Of a stretch of 64,000 bases of DNA, positions 43,924 through 51,748 are shown one piece after another (positions within the stretch are counted from its first letter, which is position 1; each line of letters begins with the position of its first letter). The stretch comes from Bosea sp. ANAM02 (GTDB taxonomy: Bacteria > Pseudomonadota > Alphaproteobacteria > Rhizobiales > Beijerinckiaceae): the NCBI RefSeq assembly GCF_011764485.1, contig NZ_AP022848.1, positions 772,001 to 836,000 on the forward strand. Reading direction: 5' to 3'. The translations under genes and the position numbers were made by a program. A model generated the notes under the pieces. That model did not search any database and was not told where the DNA came from. It saw only the letters and a list, made by a program, of their open reading frames with translations.

Positions 43924-44108
43924 GCGCTGCAATCGACATTCGGCGCGATGGTGACGAGTGGGTCATTGAAGATGGCTCCGCGCGCATCCGTCTCACGAAA
44001 CCAGGCCCCCGCATCGTTGAGCGCCTAGTGAAAAAGTGGGACCGCCAGACGGATCAACAGGAGATTGATCAACTGCGCGGCGCGGCGCCAAACGACAGCG
44101 CCGACTGA
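43920..44108 (+). CDS. Hypothetical protein (62 aa)
   Basis: Begins MSAAIDIRRDGDEWVIEDGS, continues with a strand and a charged helix (RIVERLVKKWDRQTDQQEID). Start overlaps the DUF3606 stop by 4 bases, so it is translated with it. No family recognised. Confidence 0.65.
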   Translation: MSAAIDIRRDGDEWVIEDGSARIRLTKPGPRIVERLVKKWDRQTDQQEIDQLRGAAPNDSAD

Positions 44109-44149
44109 GCGGCTTTCCCGCCTTTTGCGAATCTGGCAGAGCGCCCGTC

Positions 44150-44398
44150 ATGCCGTACCCGCCCGAAAACCCTCCGCACGTCTTTTCCGTTCTCGCCGGC
44201 CGGGAAGTGTCGACGTGGTCCGACGAATGGAAGCACGAATGCGAGGTGCGGATGCTCGCGAACATGACACTGGCGCAGCGCAACGAAGTGCTGGATGAGC
44301 CGCTTAGGGGCATGAAGGCGAAGCGCGGAGAGCCGGCGGTTGCGCGCATGCGGGCCGAGATTGATCGGTACGCCAGCCTTATGCGGCCGAAGTCCTAG
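44150..44398 (+). CDS. Hypothetical protein (82 aa)
   Basis: Begins MPYPPENPPHVFSVLAGREV; the middle WSDEWKHECEVRMLANMTLA is helix-forming and the end (MRAEIDRYASLMRPKS) basic. It follows the 62-aa gene by 41 bases and its stop overlaps, by 4 bases, the stop of the leftward gene at 44395. Unknown function. Confidence 0.6.
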   Translation: MPYPPENPPHVFSVLAGREVSTWSDEWKHECEVRMLANMTLAQRNEVLDEPLRGMKAKRGEPAVARMRAEIDRYASLMRPKS

Positions 44399-44616
44399 AG
44401 CGCTGGCTTGCTCTTGAAACGTTCAAGTGCGCGGCGCACTAGATCAGCCTCATCGACCGCGACAATGGCGTAGCTGGCGACAATGTAGGCCAGGCGAGTG
44501 CGAGCGTCGTCCCGGTCGTACTCAGGCACTTCAGGCTCCAGCTTCGACCATGCAATTTCCAACGCGCCCTGTGCGCGGGCTAGGTCGACCGGATCGGTAA
44601 GAGATGACAGCGGCAT
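44395..44616 (-). CDS. Hypothetical helical protein (73 aa)
   Basis: Starts at ATG 44616 (MPLSSLTDPVDLARAQGALE); a TTG at 44652 could add 12 residues. Mainly helical: EIAWSKLEPEVPEYDRDDAR, TRLAYIVASYAIVAVDEADL. No family recognised. It lies downstream of the SRAP gene on the same strand. Confidence 0.55.
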   Translation of the reverse strand: MPLSSLTDPVDLARAQGALEIAWSKLEPEVPEYDRDDARTRLAYIVASYAIVAVDEADLVRRALERFKSKPAL

Positions 44617-44658
44617 GGCCGGTGTTATGCGCTCGTAGCCGCGCGAGGCCAACCGCGT

Positions 44659-45345
44659 CTAGAACAGATCATCCTTGAACGGCTCGATGGTCGACGGATC
44701 GTCGTCGCCTTCGCCGGCCTTGTTCACGCGCTTGGACACGATCCATTCGCGCAGCTCGCGGGGTGGTTGCTTTAGAAGCTCCATACCGCCTGAGCCGTCC
44801 AGCCACGCCTCGAAATCCTGGCGCAGCAGCATGCAGGGCATGCGGTCGTGATACTGCGCTGTCCAGGCGTTCGCCTCGCGGACAATCATCGTGCAGGTGG
44901 TGATGTCTTCGCCCGTCTCGGGATTGCGCCAGTTCTCCCACAGCCCAGCGAAGGCCAGCAAGTCGCCATCTGCGGCCGAGAAAAAGTGCGGCACGCGGTC
45001 TTTCTTTTCGCCCGTCCATTCGAAGAACCCGCTGGCCGGGATGATGCAGCGACAGCTTCGATAGGCGTGCTTGAACGTGCCGCTTGTGTCGACCGTCTCG
45101 ACGCGGGCGTTGAAGGTCGCGAGCTTGAAATCCTTGAGCCGGCCCTTGTGCCAGCCGGGAATTAGGCCCCATCGAGCTTTCTTCAGCTCGCGGCCGGCCT
45201 CGGTCTTCACGATGATATCGACTTCGGTTGTGGGGGCGATGTTGTAGCGCGCCCGCAGGTTCGGCGTGGCTGCCGGCACTGTCAGCGGCTGGCTGAAGGC
45301 TACAATCTCATTCCAGCTATAGGCCTGGCTGAATCGCCCGCACAT
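44659..45345 (-). CDS. yedK: SRAP / SOS response-associated protein (YedK/HMCES family)
   Basis: 228 aa. Starts MCGRFSQAY. After Met removal the N-terminal Cys forms a thiazolidine cross-link to abasic sites in single-stranded DNA, shielding them. Other family residues: the Asn/Arg core RARYNIAPTTEV, the Glu in SGFFEWTG and the His in YHDRMPCML. The start is fixed by the catalytic MCGRF; longer frames would block chemistry. No LexA-type box was seen upstream. A DNA-repair function suits the ligase 4 kb away. Confidence 0.95.
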   Translation of the reverse strand: MCGRFSQAYSWNEIVAFSQPLTVPAATPNLRARYNIAPTTEVDIIVKTEAGRELKKARWGLIPGWHKGRLKDFKLATFNARVETVDTSGTFKHAYRSCRCIIPASGFFEWTGEKKDRVPHFFSAADGDLLAFAGLWENWRNPETGEDITTCTMIVREANAWTAQYHDRMPCMLLRQDFEAWLDGSGGMELLKQPPRELREWIVSKRVNKAGEGDDDPSTIEPFKDDLF

Positions 45346-45449
45346 GGCCGAGCCTCCTTCCGCTGCCAACGTTTACCAACGATTAATCATCTGATTTCGA
45401 TCCCGCGGCCCGCAAGCTAAGAACGCGCCGGGGGGCGGAGAACGCGATA

Positions 45450-45587
45450 ATGCTAAGCGACGACGCCATTGGTTATGACGATACGCAGTCGAGCGGGAGC
45501 AAAATGCTCTGGCGCGCGGCGCTGGGAGTCCTCGTCATGCTGCCCGCCGCAATCACAGGATGCGCCTTATTTGCCGTGATGAAGTAG
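45450..45587 (+). CDS. Small single-span membrane protein (45 aa)
   Basis: MLSDDAIGYDDTQSSGSKML, then a hydrophobic segment WRAALGVLVMLPAAITGCAL, ending FAVMK. It has one transmembrane helix with a hydrophilic N-terminus. Upstream, CGGAG lies 14 bases away. Too short for a family call; paired with the next small gene. Confidence 0.5.
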   Translation: MLSDDAIGYDDTQSSGSKMLWRAALGVLVMLPAAITGCALFAVMK

Positions 45588-45599
45588 CATTCCGTGCTC

Positions 45600-45734
45600 A
45601 TGCAAATATTCAGCAAGGCCAAAGCCTTTCGCCTGCCCTACAGCGCGGTTGCTGCCTTGCTAGGCGGCTCCATCACCGTACTTCAGGCCGTTTGGCTGGG
45701 ATTCCTTGGCTACGGCCTATGGTGGCTCATTTAA
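45600..45734 (+). CDS. Small membrane protein (44 aa)
   Basis: MQIFSKAKAFRLPYSAVAAL, then LLGGSITVLQAVWLGFLGYG and a C-terminal WWLI. A basic N-terminus with one or two hydrophobic helices. It begins 12 bases after the previous small membrane gene, suggesting a pair. Its stop overlaps the stop of the leftward gene at 45731. Confidence 0.5.
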   Translation: MQIFSKAKAFRLPYSAVAALLGGSITVLQAVWLGFLGYGLWWLI

Positions 45735-46063
45735 GACGAATTCGCTCCGCGCAACTGTCCAAGATGCGATGCCCATTCAGCGTACGGTGTGTTCTTCGCC
45801 ATATGACGGTTGTAGTCGGGCGCACCATCGTCCCACCAGACTGGACCGCGCTCCCCGAGCGCAACCTTGGCAGCATCGACGGCGGCTCTAGCTTCGCGCA
45901 TATCGCCCTTGCCGGCTTTGGCGTCTTTCGCCGCTCGCCTTGCATCCATCAGGTCTTTGACTAGCTGTTGGCGGCTGTCCTCTGGGATGGCCGGATTGGT
46001 GGCCCGCCAAAGCCTGCCCGCGACAATGAAATAGCGACCGTCTGGTGTAGTTGGTCTACGCAT
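45731..46063 (-). CDS. Conserved rhizobial hypothetical protein (110 aa)
   Basis: Starts MRRPTTPDGRYFIVAGRLWR, followed by ATNPAIPEDSRQQLVKDLMD, AREARAAVDAAK-type helices and PVWWDDGAPDYNRHMAKNTP. The order RYF.V.GRLWR..NP..PE..R..LV..LM.AR and the WWDDGAPD..R segment recur in many Rhizobiales proteins of unknown role. An in-frame ATG two codons upstream is equally possible. Confidence 0.75.
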   Translation of the reverse strand: MRRPTTPDGRYFIVAGRLWRATNPAIPEDSRQQLVKDLMDARRAAKDAKAGKGDMREARAAVDAAKVALGERGPVWWDDGAPDYNRHMAKNTPYAEWASHLGQLRGANSS

Positions 46064-46071
46064 TGTCACTT

Positions 46072-46344
46072 ATGTCCCACCCGCTCAACATCAAAAACTG
46101 CAAGCCAACGCAACGATTGGCGAACAATTTGGATTTAAAAGCACCTAAACTGTCTCGGGTTGCAGGCAAAATGGACCGCACTCTATCAAAGCCGGAAATC
46201 GCACTAATTAATGCATTGAATGCTGCGTGCGCTGCAGCGCGAGAACGTTGGAGAGCAAACCCAACGGAGGATAATTTGCGGCGATATCGAAGGACGCTAG
46301 CGAGCCTGACGGGCTTCATGAAGCGAACTAAGCGCATCCATTGA
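46072..46344 (+). CDS. Hypothetical basic protein (90 aa)
   Basis: Begins MSHPLNIKNCKPTQRLANNL. Strongly basic, with helical stretches (KPEIALINALNAACAAARER). Base composition is visibly more AT-rich than the core genes, suggesting recent acquisition. No family recognised; an in-frame start at 46051 exists but overlaps the divergent gene. Confidence 0.5.
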   Translation: MSHPLNIKNCKPTQRLANNLDLKAPKLSRVAGKMDRTLSKPEIALINALNAACAAARERWRANPTEDNLRRYRRTLASLTGFMKRTKRIH

Positions 46345-46615
46345 AACGTATTGGACGCTGAATTCAGCGGTGCAAGTTGCGCGTCTAAACACGCTCGATC
46401 AGATCCCCTTCATCCACGGCACTCGATTTGGTGAAAGGCACGGACGTTCTCACTTGGCAAGTTCAGAGAGCAAGGCATCGGGGATCGGCTTGATCCGCCT
46501 CCACCGTTCGACCTAAGCTCCGCGCTTAAAGCACGCAGTTTCTGGATGTGGCCTCTGGCCCGTGCCCATCAAGAGACGCAGCAAGACCGCGATGTCTCAA
46601 CTCTGGAGGAAAGTA

Positions 46616-46861
46616 ATGTCAAGGATTACTCTGATTTTGGCAATTGGCACGCTTGGACTTGCCGGAATTGGAACGAATGGCGCAGCATCCGCTCAGGGCT
46701 ATACGATGCAACGACACTGCACGAAATATGAATATGTCGGAAAATTAGGAGCTAAAGGATCACGACGTGGGTGCATCCAGTGGGGCAGTGTAAAGGTTTG
46801 GGATAAGAAGGTCTTCCGGCCTTCTAACGGCTCCGTGGGACCGACGGTCGAGAAGCGGTGA
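46616..46861 (+). CDS. Small secreted protein (81 aa)
   Basis: A signal peptide (MSRITLILAIGTLGLAGIGT, cut near ASAQG) is followed by a short mature part with two cysteines (MQRHCTKYEYVGKLGAKGSR, RGCIQWGSVKVWDKK) that could form a disulphide. GGAGGAAA immediately precedes the ATG and fixes this start over the one at 46562. AT-rich. Function unknown. Confidence 0.68.
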   Translation: MSRITLILAIGTLGLAGIGTNGAASAQGYTMQRHCTKYEYVGKLGAKGSRRGCIQWGSVKVWDKKVFRPSNGSVGPTVEKR

Positions 46862-46924
46862 AAAGGGTCGGATTAGCTCCAGCGTCACTGGGGTGCAGCG
46901 CTGACTCGGTTATATCTCTAAGGT

Positions 46925-47275
46925 TCATTCGCAAGCCTGCCATGAGTATTGCGTGCCGCTGAGTTGTTCGGCCCGCCCGTCCGCATCGCCAAGTCCGTTG
47001 TCGTCGCGCTCGCCTTCGTCATCGCATTGCGCTCCCTCGTCCTCGCAAACGGCTTCCTGATCGGCTCCGTCTTCGAGGTCGCAATCGCCGTCCAGTTCAT
47101 CAAGGATGGCAATCAGGGCCTCAACCACAGCGGCGAGACGGCGCCGCGTGCTCGGCATCGTCTGCGTCCGTTCGGCCAGGCTGTGCGCAACCTGCGTCAG
47201 GAGCGACCCGACTTCCTCCCGCTCAGCAGCGGATAGGTCGAACGGCTCGGGGCCGAAAGGCCCAAAGAATGCCAT
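46925..47275 (-). CDS. Acidic Cys-containing protein, paralogue A (116 aa)
   Basis: Residues 14-60 form a helical domain (DLSAAEREEVGSLLTQVAHS, TRRRLAAVVEALIAILDELD). The rest is an acidic tail with DLEDGADQEAVCEDEGAQCD and DDNGLGDADGRAEQ. The same order is found in the 136-aa protein at 49373-49783, so the two are paralogues flanking the toxin-like gene. The acidic tail may bind metal or mimic nucleic acid. The family is known from rhizobial phage-like regions only as hypothetical. Confidence 0.65.
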   Translation of the reverse strand: MAFFGPFGPEPFDLSAAEREEVGSLLTQVAHSLAERTQTMPSTRRRLAAVVEALIAILDELDGDCDLEDGADQEAVCEDEGAQCDDEGERDDNGLGDADGRAEQLSGTQYSWQACE

Positions 47276-47549
47276 ATGGCAATCGATGGCCTACATTCCA
47301 GCATTCTGGCATGCGGCCGAGATGGCGAAGTGGCGAAGGTCGATGGTGCTCTTTGCATCCGACGTGATTGAACACGGCGATTAGACCCAATTCCATATCG
47401 TCTAGTTCGTCATCTGCTCCGCTCCGCGAGCAGCGTGTTTCCTCCGTCAACCGCAGATGGTTGCCATCCCAATCGGCCATCAGTTTCATCATGGCGGGCA
47501 GCCCGACATGGCTTTGCGAAGGGCTGACCGCCGGACGCGTTCTTACCAA
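47223..47549 (-). CDS. Hypothetical frame directly downstream of the toxin-like gene (108 aa)
   Basis: The ATG overlaps the stop of the 47543-48907 gene (ATGGTAA), which would couple translation. A better start may be the Met of MMKLMADWDGNHLRLTEETR at 47492. The position is that of an immunity gene for a toxin, but the translation shows no known fold, and its 3' part overlaps paralogue A in another frame. Low confidence that it is expressed. Confidence 0.3.
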   Translation of the reverse strand: MVRTRPAVSPSQSHVGLPAMMKLMADWDGNHLRLTEETRCSRSGADDELDDMELGLIAVFNHVGCKEHHRPSPLRHLGRMPECWNVGHRLPYGILWAFRPRAVRPIRC

Positions 47550-48907
47550 TGCTTGGTCAGATTGTCCGCGCGGATCGCTTCGGCAGTCACGCTGTTTTCG
47601 TAGAAGAGCTCAAAGCGAAGGTTTTGCGACGTGACCGCCTTCAAAGGGTTGTCGACCCTGCGCGCCCAATGGTCGAGCGTTAGGACGAGGTTCTGTGAGC
47701 GCTGAGCGTTGACCGCGAGATAGGGTGCAGTCGTCTTAGACGGTCCGAAGGTAAGCCCTGCCTTCTCGAAGAAGCGCACGGCGTCGGTGTTGGCGCGCAC
47801 AGCGCTCCAGAAATTCTCGCGCCATGAGGCATAGAGCGTTCCGGATAGCCTGTAGGCGGCGGAGCGGCCGTTATCGGTCCCAAGCGACAGCAGCAGGTCA
47901 ATCGATTTTAGCTTCTGGGCGGCGTTCGCTGGGGCGGCCCCTTCCCAGAGCGATAGGATGCTGACCGTATCGTCCCTCGCTTCGGCGATTGTTCTTCCGA
48001 ATATTTTCTTCGCCGCTTCGGCTGCGTCGCCCGTCAGAGCCGGCGTGCCACCGTAAACCTTGAAGGCGTTCATGGGACTGACCTGAAACTTCGCGGTCTC
48101 TGCTAGCGCGACTTCGACATCCTGCGCGATGGCCGCGTCCATAGCCGCTCCAGCACGCGCCACACCGCCGCGACCGACGCCTATGGCTTGCTCGACCTGA
48201 AAGGCAGTCGGCGGCCGCGCCACCGCGCTTCCGCCCCAGACCGCCGCTAATTCCTCATCCGACAGCGTCGCAATCTTTTGCGCCTCGTTTAAGAAGCCGC
48301 GCTCAACAAGCTTCTCCTCCACGCCCACCATCGCGCCCCGAGCGGTGCTCCAAAACTGCTTAGCTGCTGCCACCGCGCGACCGGCAAGCGCACCTGATAC
48401 GAGATCTACGGGATCGATTGTCGGAGATTCCAACGCGGGTTCCGGCTTATAATATTTGGTCGTATCGCCATGAACCTTACCGGTCGTATCCACGAAGTAG
48501 TCCCACCCAAAGACCTCCCCATAATTATGCTGCTTCGTCGAATGCCGAATTTCGATGTGGTATCCGATAATCTCATTCCTAAACTGCATGAGCTTCGCAA
48601 GTGGATTATTCTGTGGGGCGGCGGTAGGGTCAAAGACTTTGATGGTTATGACGTTAATACCGATCGAGCCTCCATTCGTCCGATAGCTGATCAAAACCTT
48701 CTCAAATTTCGTAAGCTCTCTTTTGGTGATTCCCTTTAGCTTCGTGATTAGATTTGCGTTCGTCGTCGGCTCGCCGAGCCGGAATGAAAGGCTTCCCTCA
48801 AACCAGGTAGTGGTTGTGTCGTCCTTGTAAATCCATCCCTCAATCCGTGGCGTATCGCCCGGCGTGATGCGTTTTTTCAACCCCCTGAGAACGCCGGTGC
48901 CGCTCAT
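47543..48907 (-). CDS. Putative toxin-like protein with HNH-like C-terminus (454 aa)
   Basis: No clear family. Residues 1-150 are a beta-rich domain (RIEGWIYKDDTTTTWFEGSL) encoded by AT-rich DNA unlike its neighbours. Around 165-190 is SPTIDPVDLVSGALAGRAVA, a segment resembling the linker that precedes toxin domains in polymorphic toxins. The last ~60 residues contain LVLTLDHWARRVDNP, SQNLRFELFYENSVT, an arrangement (DH...NP...NL...EN) like HNH nucleases. Start at MSGTGVLRGLKKR, 20 residues inside a longer frame. A toxin role is inference only. It lies in a leftward phage-like gene chain. Confidence 0.6.
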   Translation of the reverse strand: MSGTGVLRGLKKRITPGDTPRIEGWIYKDDTTTTWFEGSLSFRLGEPTTNANLITKLKGITKRELTKFEKVLISYRTNGGSIGINVITIKVFDPTAAPQNNPLAKLMQFRNEIIGYHIEIRHSTKQHNYGEVFGWDYFVDTTGKVHGDTTKYYKPEPALESPTIDPVDLVSGALAGRAVAAAKQFWSTARGAMVGVEEKLVERGFLNEAQKIATLSDEELAAVWGGSAVARPPTAFQVEQAIGVGRGGVARAGAAMDAAIAQDVEVALAETAKFQVSPMNAFKVYGGTPALTGDAAEAAKKIFGRTIAEARDDTVSILSLWEGAAPANAAQKLKSIDLLLSLGTDNGRSAAYRLSGTLYASWRENFWSAVRANTDAVRFFEKAGLTFGPSKTTAPYLAVNAQRSQNLVLTLDHWARRVDNPLKAVTSQNLRFELFYENSVTAEAIRADNLTKHW

Positions 48908-49085
48908 GGCAGTGCTCCTCCGGAATAATCCCACGGAAAATCGGCAGACGGCGGGCTCAGGCATCGCCCCAACGAGGATGAAATGTCGATGAAGGCCACG
49001 TCAAGTATACCGGCGGATCATCTATCTCGGCCGCATGTGCACCTTGAATAGACGCCCGCCTCAACCGCTCCGTGCGTGAGGCCTA

Positions 49086-49376
49086 CTAGGTGGCCGCCAT
49101 GAGATGACGCGCCAATCTCGTTGCCTCCCGTTTGGCCGCTGCCGAGCCTTCCGAATAGGTGGAACCTGGCGGAAGATCGAGCGCCCCGCAGGTTGCGGCC
49201 GGCATTTCTGCCTGATCGTCCTTCAGGGCAACGCATAGGCGGTTCAGCGCGACTACCAGCATACCAGGCGACGAAGCCTCAACAGTCGCGTGCGGGTCTA
49301 CCAAGGTCCGGAATCCCAGGCGCATGGTGCTGTTGTCGCCATCGGAGAGGGCTTCGGTGATGTCTCGTAGCTTCAT
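49086..49376 (-). CDS. Hypothetical phage-region protein (96 aa)
   Basis: Begins MKLRDITEALSDGDNSTMRL and is mostly helical (GMLVVALNRLCVALKDDQAE, AAAKREATRLARHLMAAT). Its start overlaps the stop of the preceding acidic protein gene by ATGA. No family recognised. It precedes the toxin-like gene by about 180 bases. Confidence 0.6.
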   Translation of the reverse strand: MKLRDITEALSDGDNSTMRLGFRTLVDPHATVEASSPGMLVVALNRLCVALKDDQAEMPAATCGALDLPPGSTYSEGSAAAKREATRLARHLMAAT

Positions 49377-49783
49377 GAAATCAACCTCGCGGAAAAGCCG
49401 CCGCAGTGCAGGTAACCTTGCTCGGCCGCGCCATCGGCATCGGCCATGCCATTGTCATCTGGGCAGCCTTCGTCCTCGCACTGCGCCCCCTCGTCTTCGC
49501 ATGCGGCTTCTCGATCCGCGCCATCTTCGAGGTCGGGGTCACCGTCGAGCGCATCAGCAACGCCTATGAGGGATTCCACGATGGCGCCTAGCCGGCGGCG
49601 CATGCTGTCGATCGACAGAGCGCGGTCGGTTAGGCGCTGGGCGACATCCAAGAGGATGTCGCGGACCTCATGACGCTCGACATCGGACAACGCGATGCCG
49701 TCTCCGAATGGGCCGTCATCGATGTCCAGATGGCCAAGAACGCCGAACAGCTCAGCGGCTGGGCGAAGATCAACCAAGCTCAT
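49373..49783 (-). CDS. Acidic Cys-containing protein, paralogue B (136 aa)
   Basis: Helical N-terminal half (LSDVERHEVRDILLDVAQRL, SMRRRLGAIVESLIGVADAL), then the tail DLEDGADREAACEDEGAQCE and DDNGMADADGAAEQGYLHC. It matches paralogue A almost residue for residue over the central 90 positions. GGAG lies 8 bases before the ATG. Start and stop each overlap neighbouring genes by 4 bases. Function unknown. Confidence 0.68.
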   Translation of the reverse strand: MSLVDLRPAAELFGVLGHLDIDDGPFGDGIALSDVERHEVRDILLDVAQRLTDRALSIDSMRRRLGAIVESLIGVADALDGDPDLEDGADREAACEDEGAQCEDEGCPDDNGMADADGAAEQGYLHCGGFSARLIS

Positions 49784-49956
49784 CGACGCGGCTCCAAGGG
49801 AATGACGCGGCGGCCGATGACCAGTTCCCCGTTCACATAGACGACCGGCAGATGGCCGTAGAACGAATACGTCGGGAGACTGACGGGCCTGACACCGTAG
49901 ATGCGACGGGCGGGCTTGGCCTTGCCCTCGCAGTGGTTGATGCGGATCGGGCTCAT
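49780..49956 (-). CDS. Small basic beta-rich protein (58 aa)
   Basis: MSPIRINHCEGKAKPARRIY, then GVRPVSLPTYSFYGHLPVVY and VNGELVIGRRVIPLEPRR. The repeated strand pattern and GRRVIPL end suggest a small beta-barrel or SH3-like fold. It overlaps both neighbours by ATGA. No family recognised. Confidence 0.6.
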   Translation of the reverse strand: MSPIRINHCEGKAKPARRIYGVRPVSLPTYSFYGHLPVVYVNGELVIGRRVIPLEPRR

Positions 49957-50501
49957 GACCTAGCCCTCGCGGCGGCATCCAATGCGTCGGCGAGCGCGAG
50001 GATGCCCCGATAGCCGTAGTCTCGTCGGTCGTCTGGCCTTATGAATTGAGACATCGGGACGGCGTCGAAGCTAACGACTTTTGCCTTTGCTGCGAAGCCG
50101 GCCAGGGTTGTCGCAGGCATCGTGCGAATCTGATCAGCGATGGCCTCCACCGCCGCCAGGGCAGTGTCGTTTGCATCGCTTGCTGCATCGCCACCCATTT
50201 CGGTGAAAATCGAGCACACCGCGTCCACGCCATGCTCAGCGAAGCTCATGCCTTTCTTATCGAGGGTGACACGCCATTCCGTCTCGATGCGCTGCCACTC
50301 CTGCCAACGCGGTATCCAGGCGGCGTGCGCCTCGTCGAATTGACGTCCAAGGGTAACCAGCTCGGCATCATCGCCGGGAATATAAGGTGCCGCTTTGCGA
50401 ATGGCTGCTGCTGCCGGTGATAGCATGCAGCCCGGAAGCATGGCGGGCGCCGACAGCGCTGCCGATGCGAGGGCGGATTTTAGGAGGCTTCGGCGTTCCA
50501 T
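49953..50501 (-). CDS. Phage-region protein with Tat-like signal (182 aa)
   Basis: N-terminus MERRSLLKSALASAALSAPA then MLPGC: twin arginine and hydrophobic core, ending in a possible lipobox. The remainder is helical (DEAHAAWIPRWQEWQRIETE, AVEAIADQIRTMPATTLAGF). Shares the pattern WIPRW with WVPQW of the next gene upstream, so the two probably belong to one family. The 4-base overlap with the 58-aa gene indicates one operon. Confidence 0.65.
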   Translation of the reverse strand: MERRSLLKSALASAALSAPAMLPGCMLSPAAAAIRKAAPYIPGDDAELVTLGRQFDEAHAAWIPRWQEWQRIETEWRVTLDKKGMSFAEHGVDAVCSIFTEMGGDAASDANDTALAAVEAIADQIRTMPATTLAGFAAKAKVVSFDAVPMSQFIRPDDRRDYGYRGILALADALDAAARARS

Positions 50502-50537
50502 GGTTGATCTCCGGTGATGATGCAGGGGGGCAGCGCG

Positions 50538-51320
50538 CTATGCGGCGTCGGAGGCGATGCGGAGGATTGAGGCGGCCAAGCGCTCGCCCCAGGCGGGGAG
50601 GTTTTCGAGTGCCTTGAGTGAGAAATCGCCACTGCGCTGGAGAGGCGGAACTGCGCTGAAAGCCTCCAGCGCCTCGGCCTGCACGATGACCCCGGCCATG
50701 GTGCCCGGCTTGATTTCCATGATGCTGGCGACGTGGCTGACGAAGGCTAGGCGAGCGGCGCTTTCCTTCGCCCTTGCCGCAATGATGCCGGAGGCCTCCC
50801 GGACGCGGGCTCGCTCCGCGCAATACAGTTCGGACACGACCGCATTGGCCTCGGCCTCCTTCGCGAACTTCTCCATCCAAGCGGCATTCTTGACGATGGT
50901 GGCCGGGCTCGTGCCCTTTCTGAATTGGCGGGGGATGCGGTACTCGGCTGCCCGTTGCCGGAGCTGACCGGCGGTCCAGTACTTAATGAACTCGTCGGGC
51001 CACAGGCCTTCAAGGTCGTAAGCGACTTCGGCACCATCAGCGCGGGTGCGGATTTGCTCCGGGACTGAAGGCCATTGCGGCACCCACTCCGCGACGATGG
51101 CCGCTCGCGCCGCCTCGGCCTCGCGGTAGGCCGCAGCCAAGGCGCTCGTCTCCGCTCCGAGACGAAGCAGGGTTACATCTTCGGTGGGCGCGCTGGTGGC
51201 CACGGCAACAGGGGCAGCGGCGGCGGTCGAAGCAGCCGCCAGCCCGACTAGTATGCGGCGGCGGTTGAAGATGGCAGCAGGCAAGCCGGTAGCGGCTGCC
51301 CGAGCGGTTGCGTTGAGCAT
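50538..51320 (-). CDS. Phage-region protein with Tat-like signal (260 aa)
   Basis: N-terminus FNRRRILVGLAAASTAAAAP is again twin-arginine-like. The body is helical and charged: AAYREAEAARAAIVAEWVPQ, GLWPDEFIKYWTAGQLRQRA, IIAARAKESAARLAFVSHVA. It is like the 182-aa neighbour in layout but longer. Such proteins are scattered in rhizobial prophages as hypotheticals. No catalytic motif is seen. Confidence 0.65.
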   Translation of the reverse strand: MLNATARAAATGLPAAIFNRRRILVGLAAASTAAAAPVAVATSAPTEDVTLLRLGAETSALAAAYREAEAARAAIVAEWVPQWPSVPEQIRTRADGAEVAYDLEGLWPDEFIKYWTAGQLRQRAAEYRIPRQFRKGTSPATIVKNAAWMEKFAKEAEANAVVSELYCAERARVREASGIIAARAKESAARLAFVSHVASIMEIKPGTMAGVIVQAEALEAFSAVPPLQRSGDFSLKALENLPAWGERLAASILRIASDAA

Positions 51321-51355
51321 TGGTATCTCCAGCGATGTGAAGGCGGCGGGGTGGG

Positions 51356-51745
51356 TTAGTAGCGGCCGGGGAAGGCGCGGCGGACTGCGGACAAGGCCAC
51401 GTCTGTAGGGTCTTGGTCGCAGTTCAGGTCATAGGCGAGCAGTTCGCAGCTCCGGTCCTCCCGCTCGCGCTCGGTGCGCGGCTTGGCGTCGCGAAGCTCT
51501 GACATCACCTCCAGATATTCGTCGCAGATCGCGGTGGCGATTTTTTCGAACCTGCGGCCGGCGGCGGTCGCGCGGCCATCATCGCCAGTGAACGCCCCTC
51601 GGTTTGTCAGCGAGTCTGCGACACTGGCCAAGGTCTGCATGGCGCGGCTGAGCTGAACCAATTCAGAGACCGTCATAGGGAATGCAGGCTCGGCCGCTGG
51701 AAACACGGTAGCGGCGGCAGGGCTTCGGATAGCGGCCAAGTCCAT
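51356..51745 (-). CDS. Hypothetical phage-region protein (129 aa)
   Basis: Begins MDLAAIRSPAAATVFPAAEP; helices MTVSELVQLSRAMQTLASVA and DEYLEVMSELRDAKPRTERE. It lies 3 bases downstream of the 126-aa gene and is thus co-transcribed. No family recognised. Confidence 0.62.
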   Translation of the reverse strand: MDLAAIRSPAAATVFPAAEPAFPMTVSELVQLSRAMQTLASVADSLTNRGAFTGDDGRATAAGRRFEKIATAICDEYLEVMSELRDAKPRTEREREDRSCELLAYDLNCDQDPTDVALSAVRRAFPGRY

Positions 51746-51748
51746 CGT

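Noticed and set aside
45346-45420. LexA operator upstream of the SRAP gene
   Set aside because: No GAAC-N7-GAAC or GTTC-N7-GTTC pair was found in the upstream sequence.
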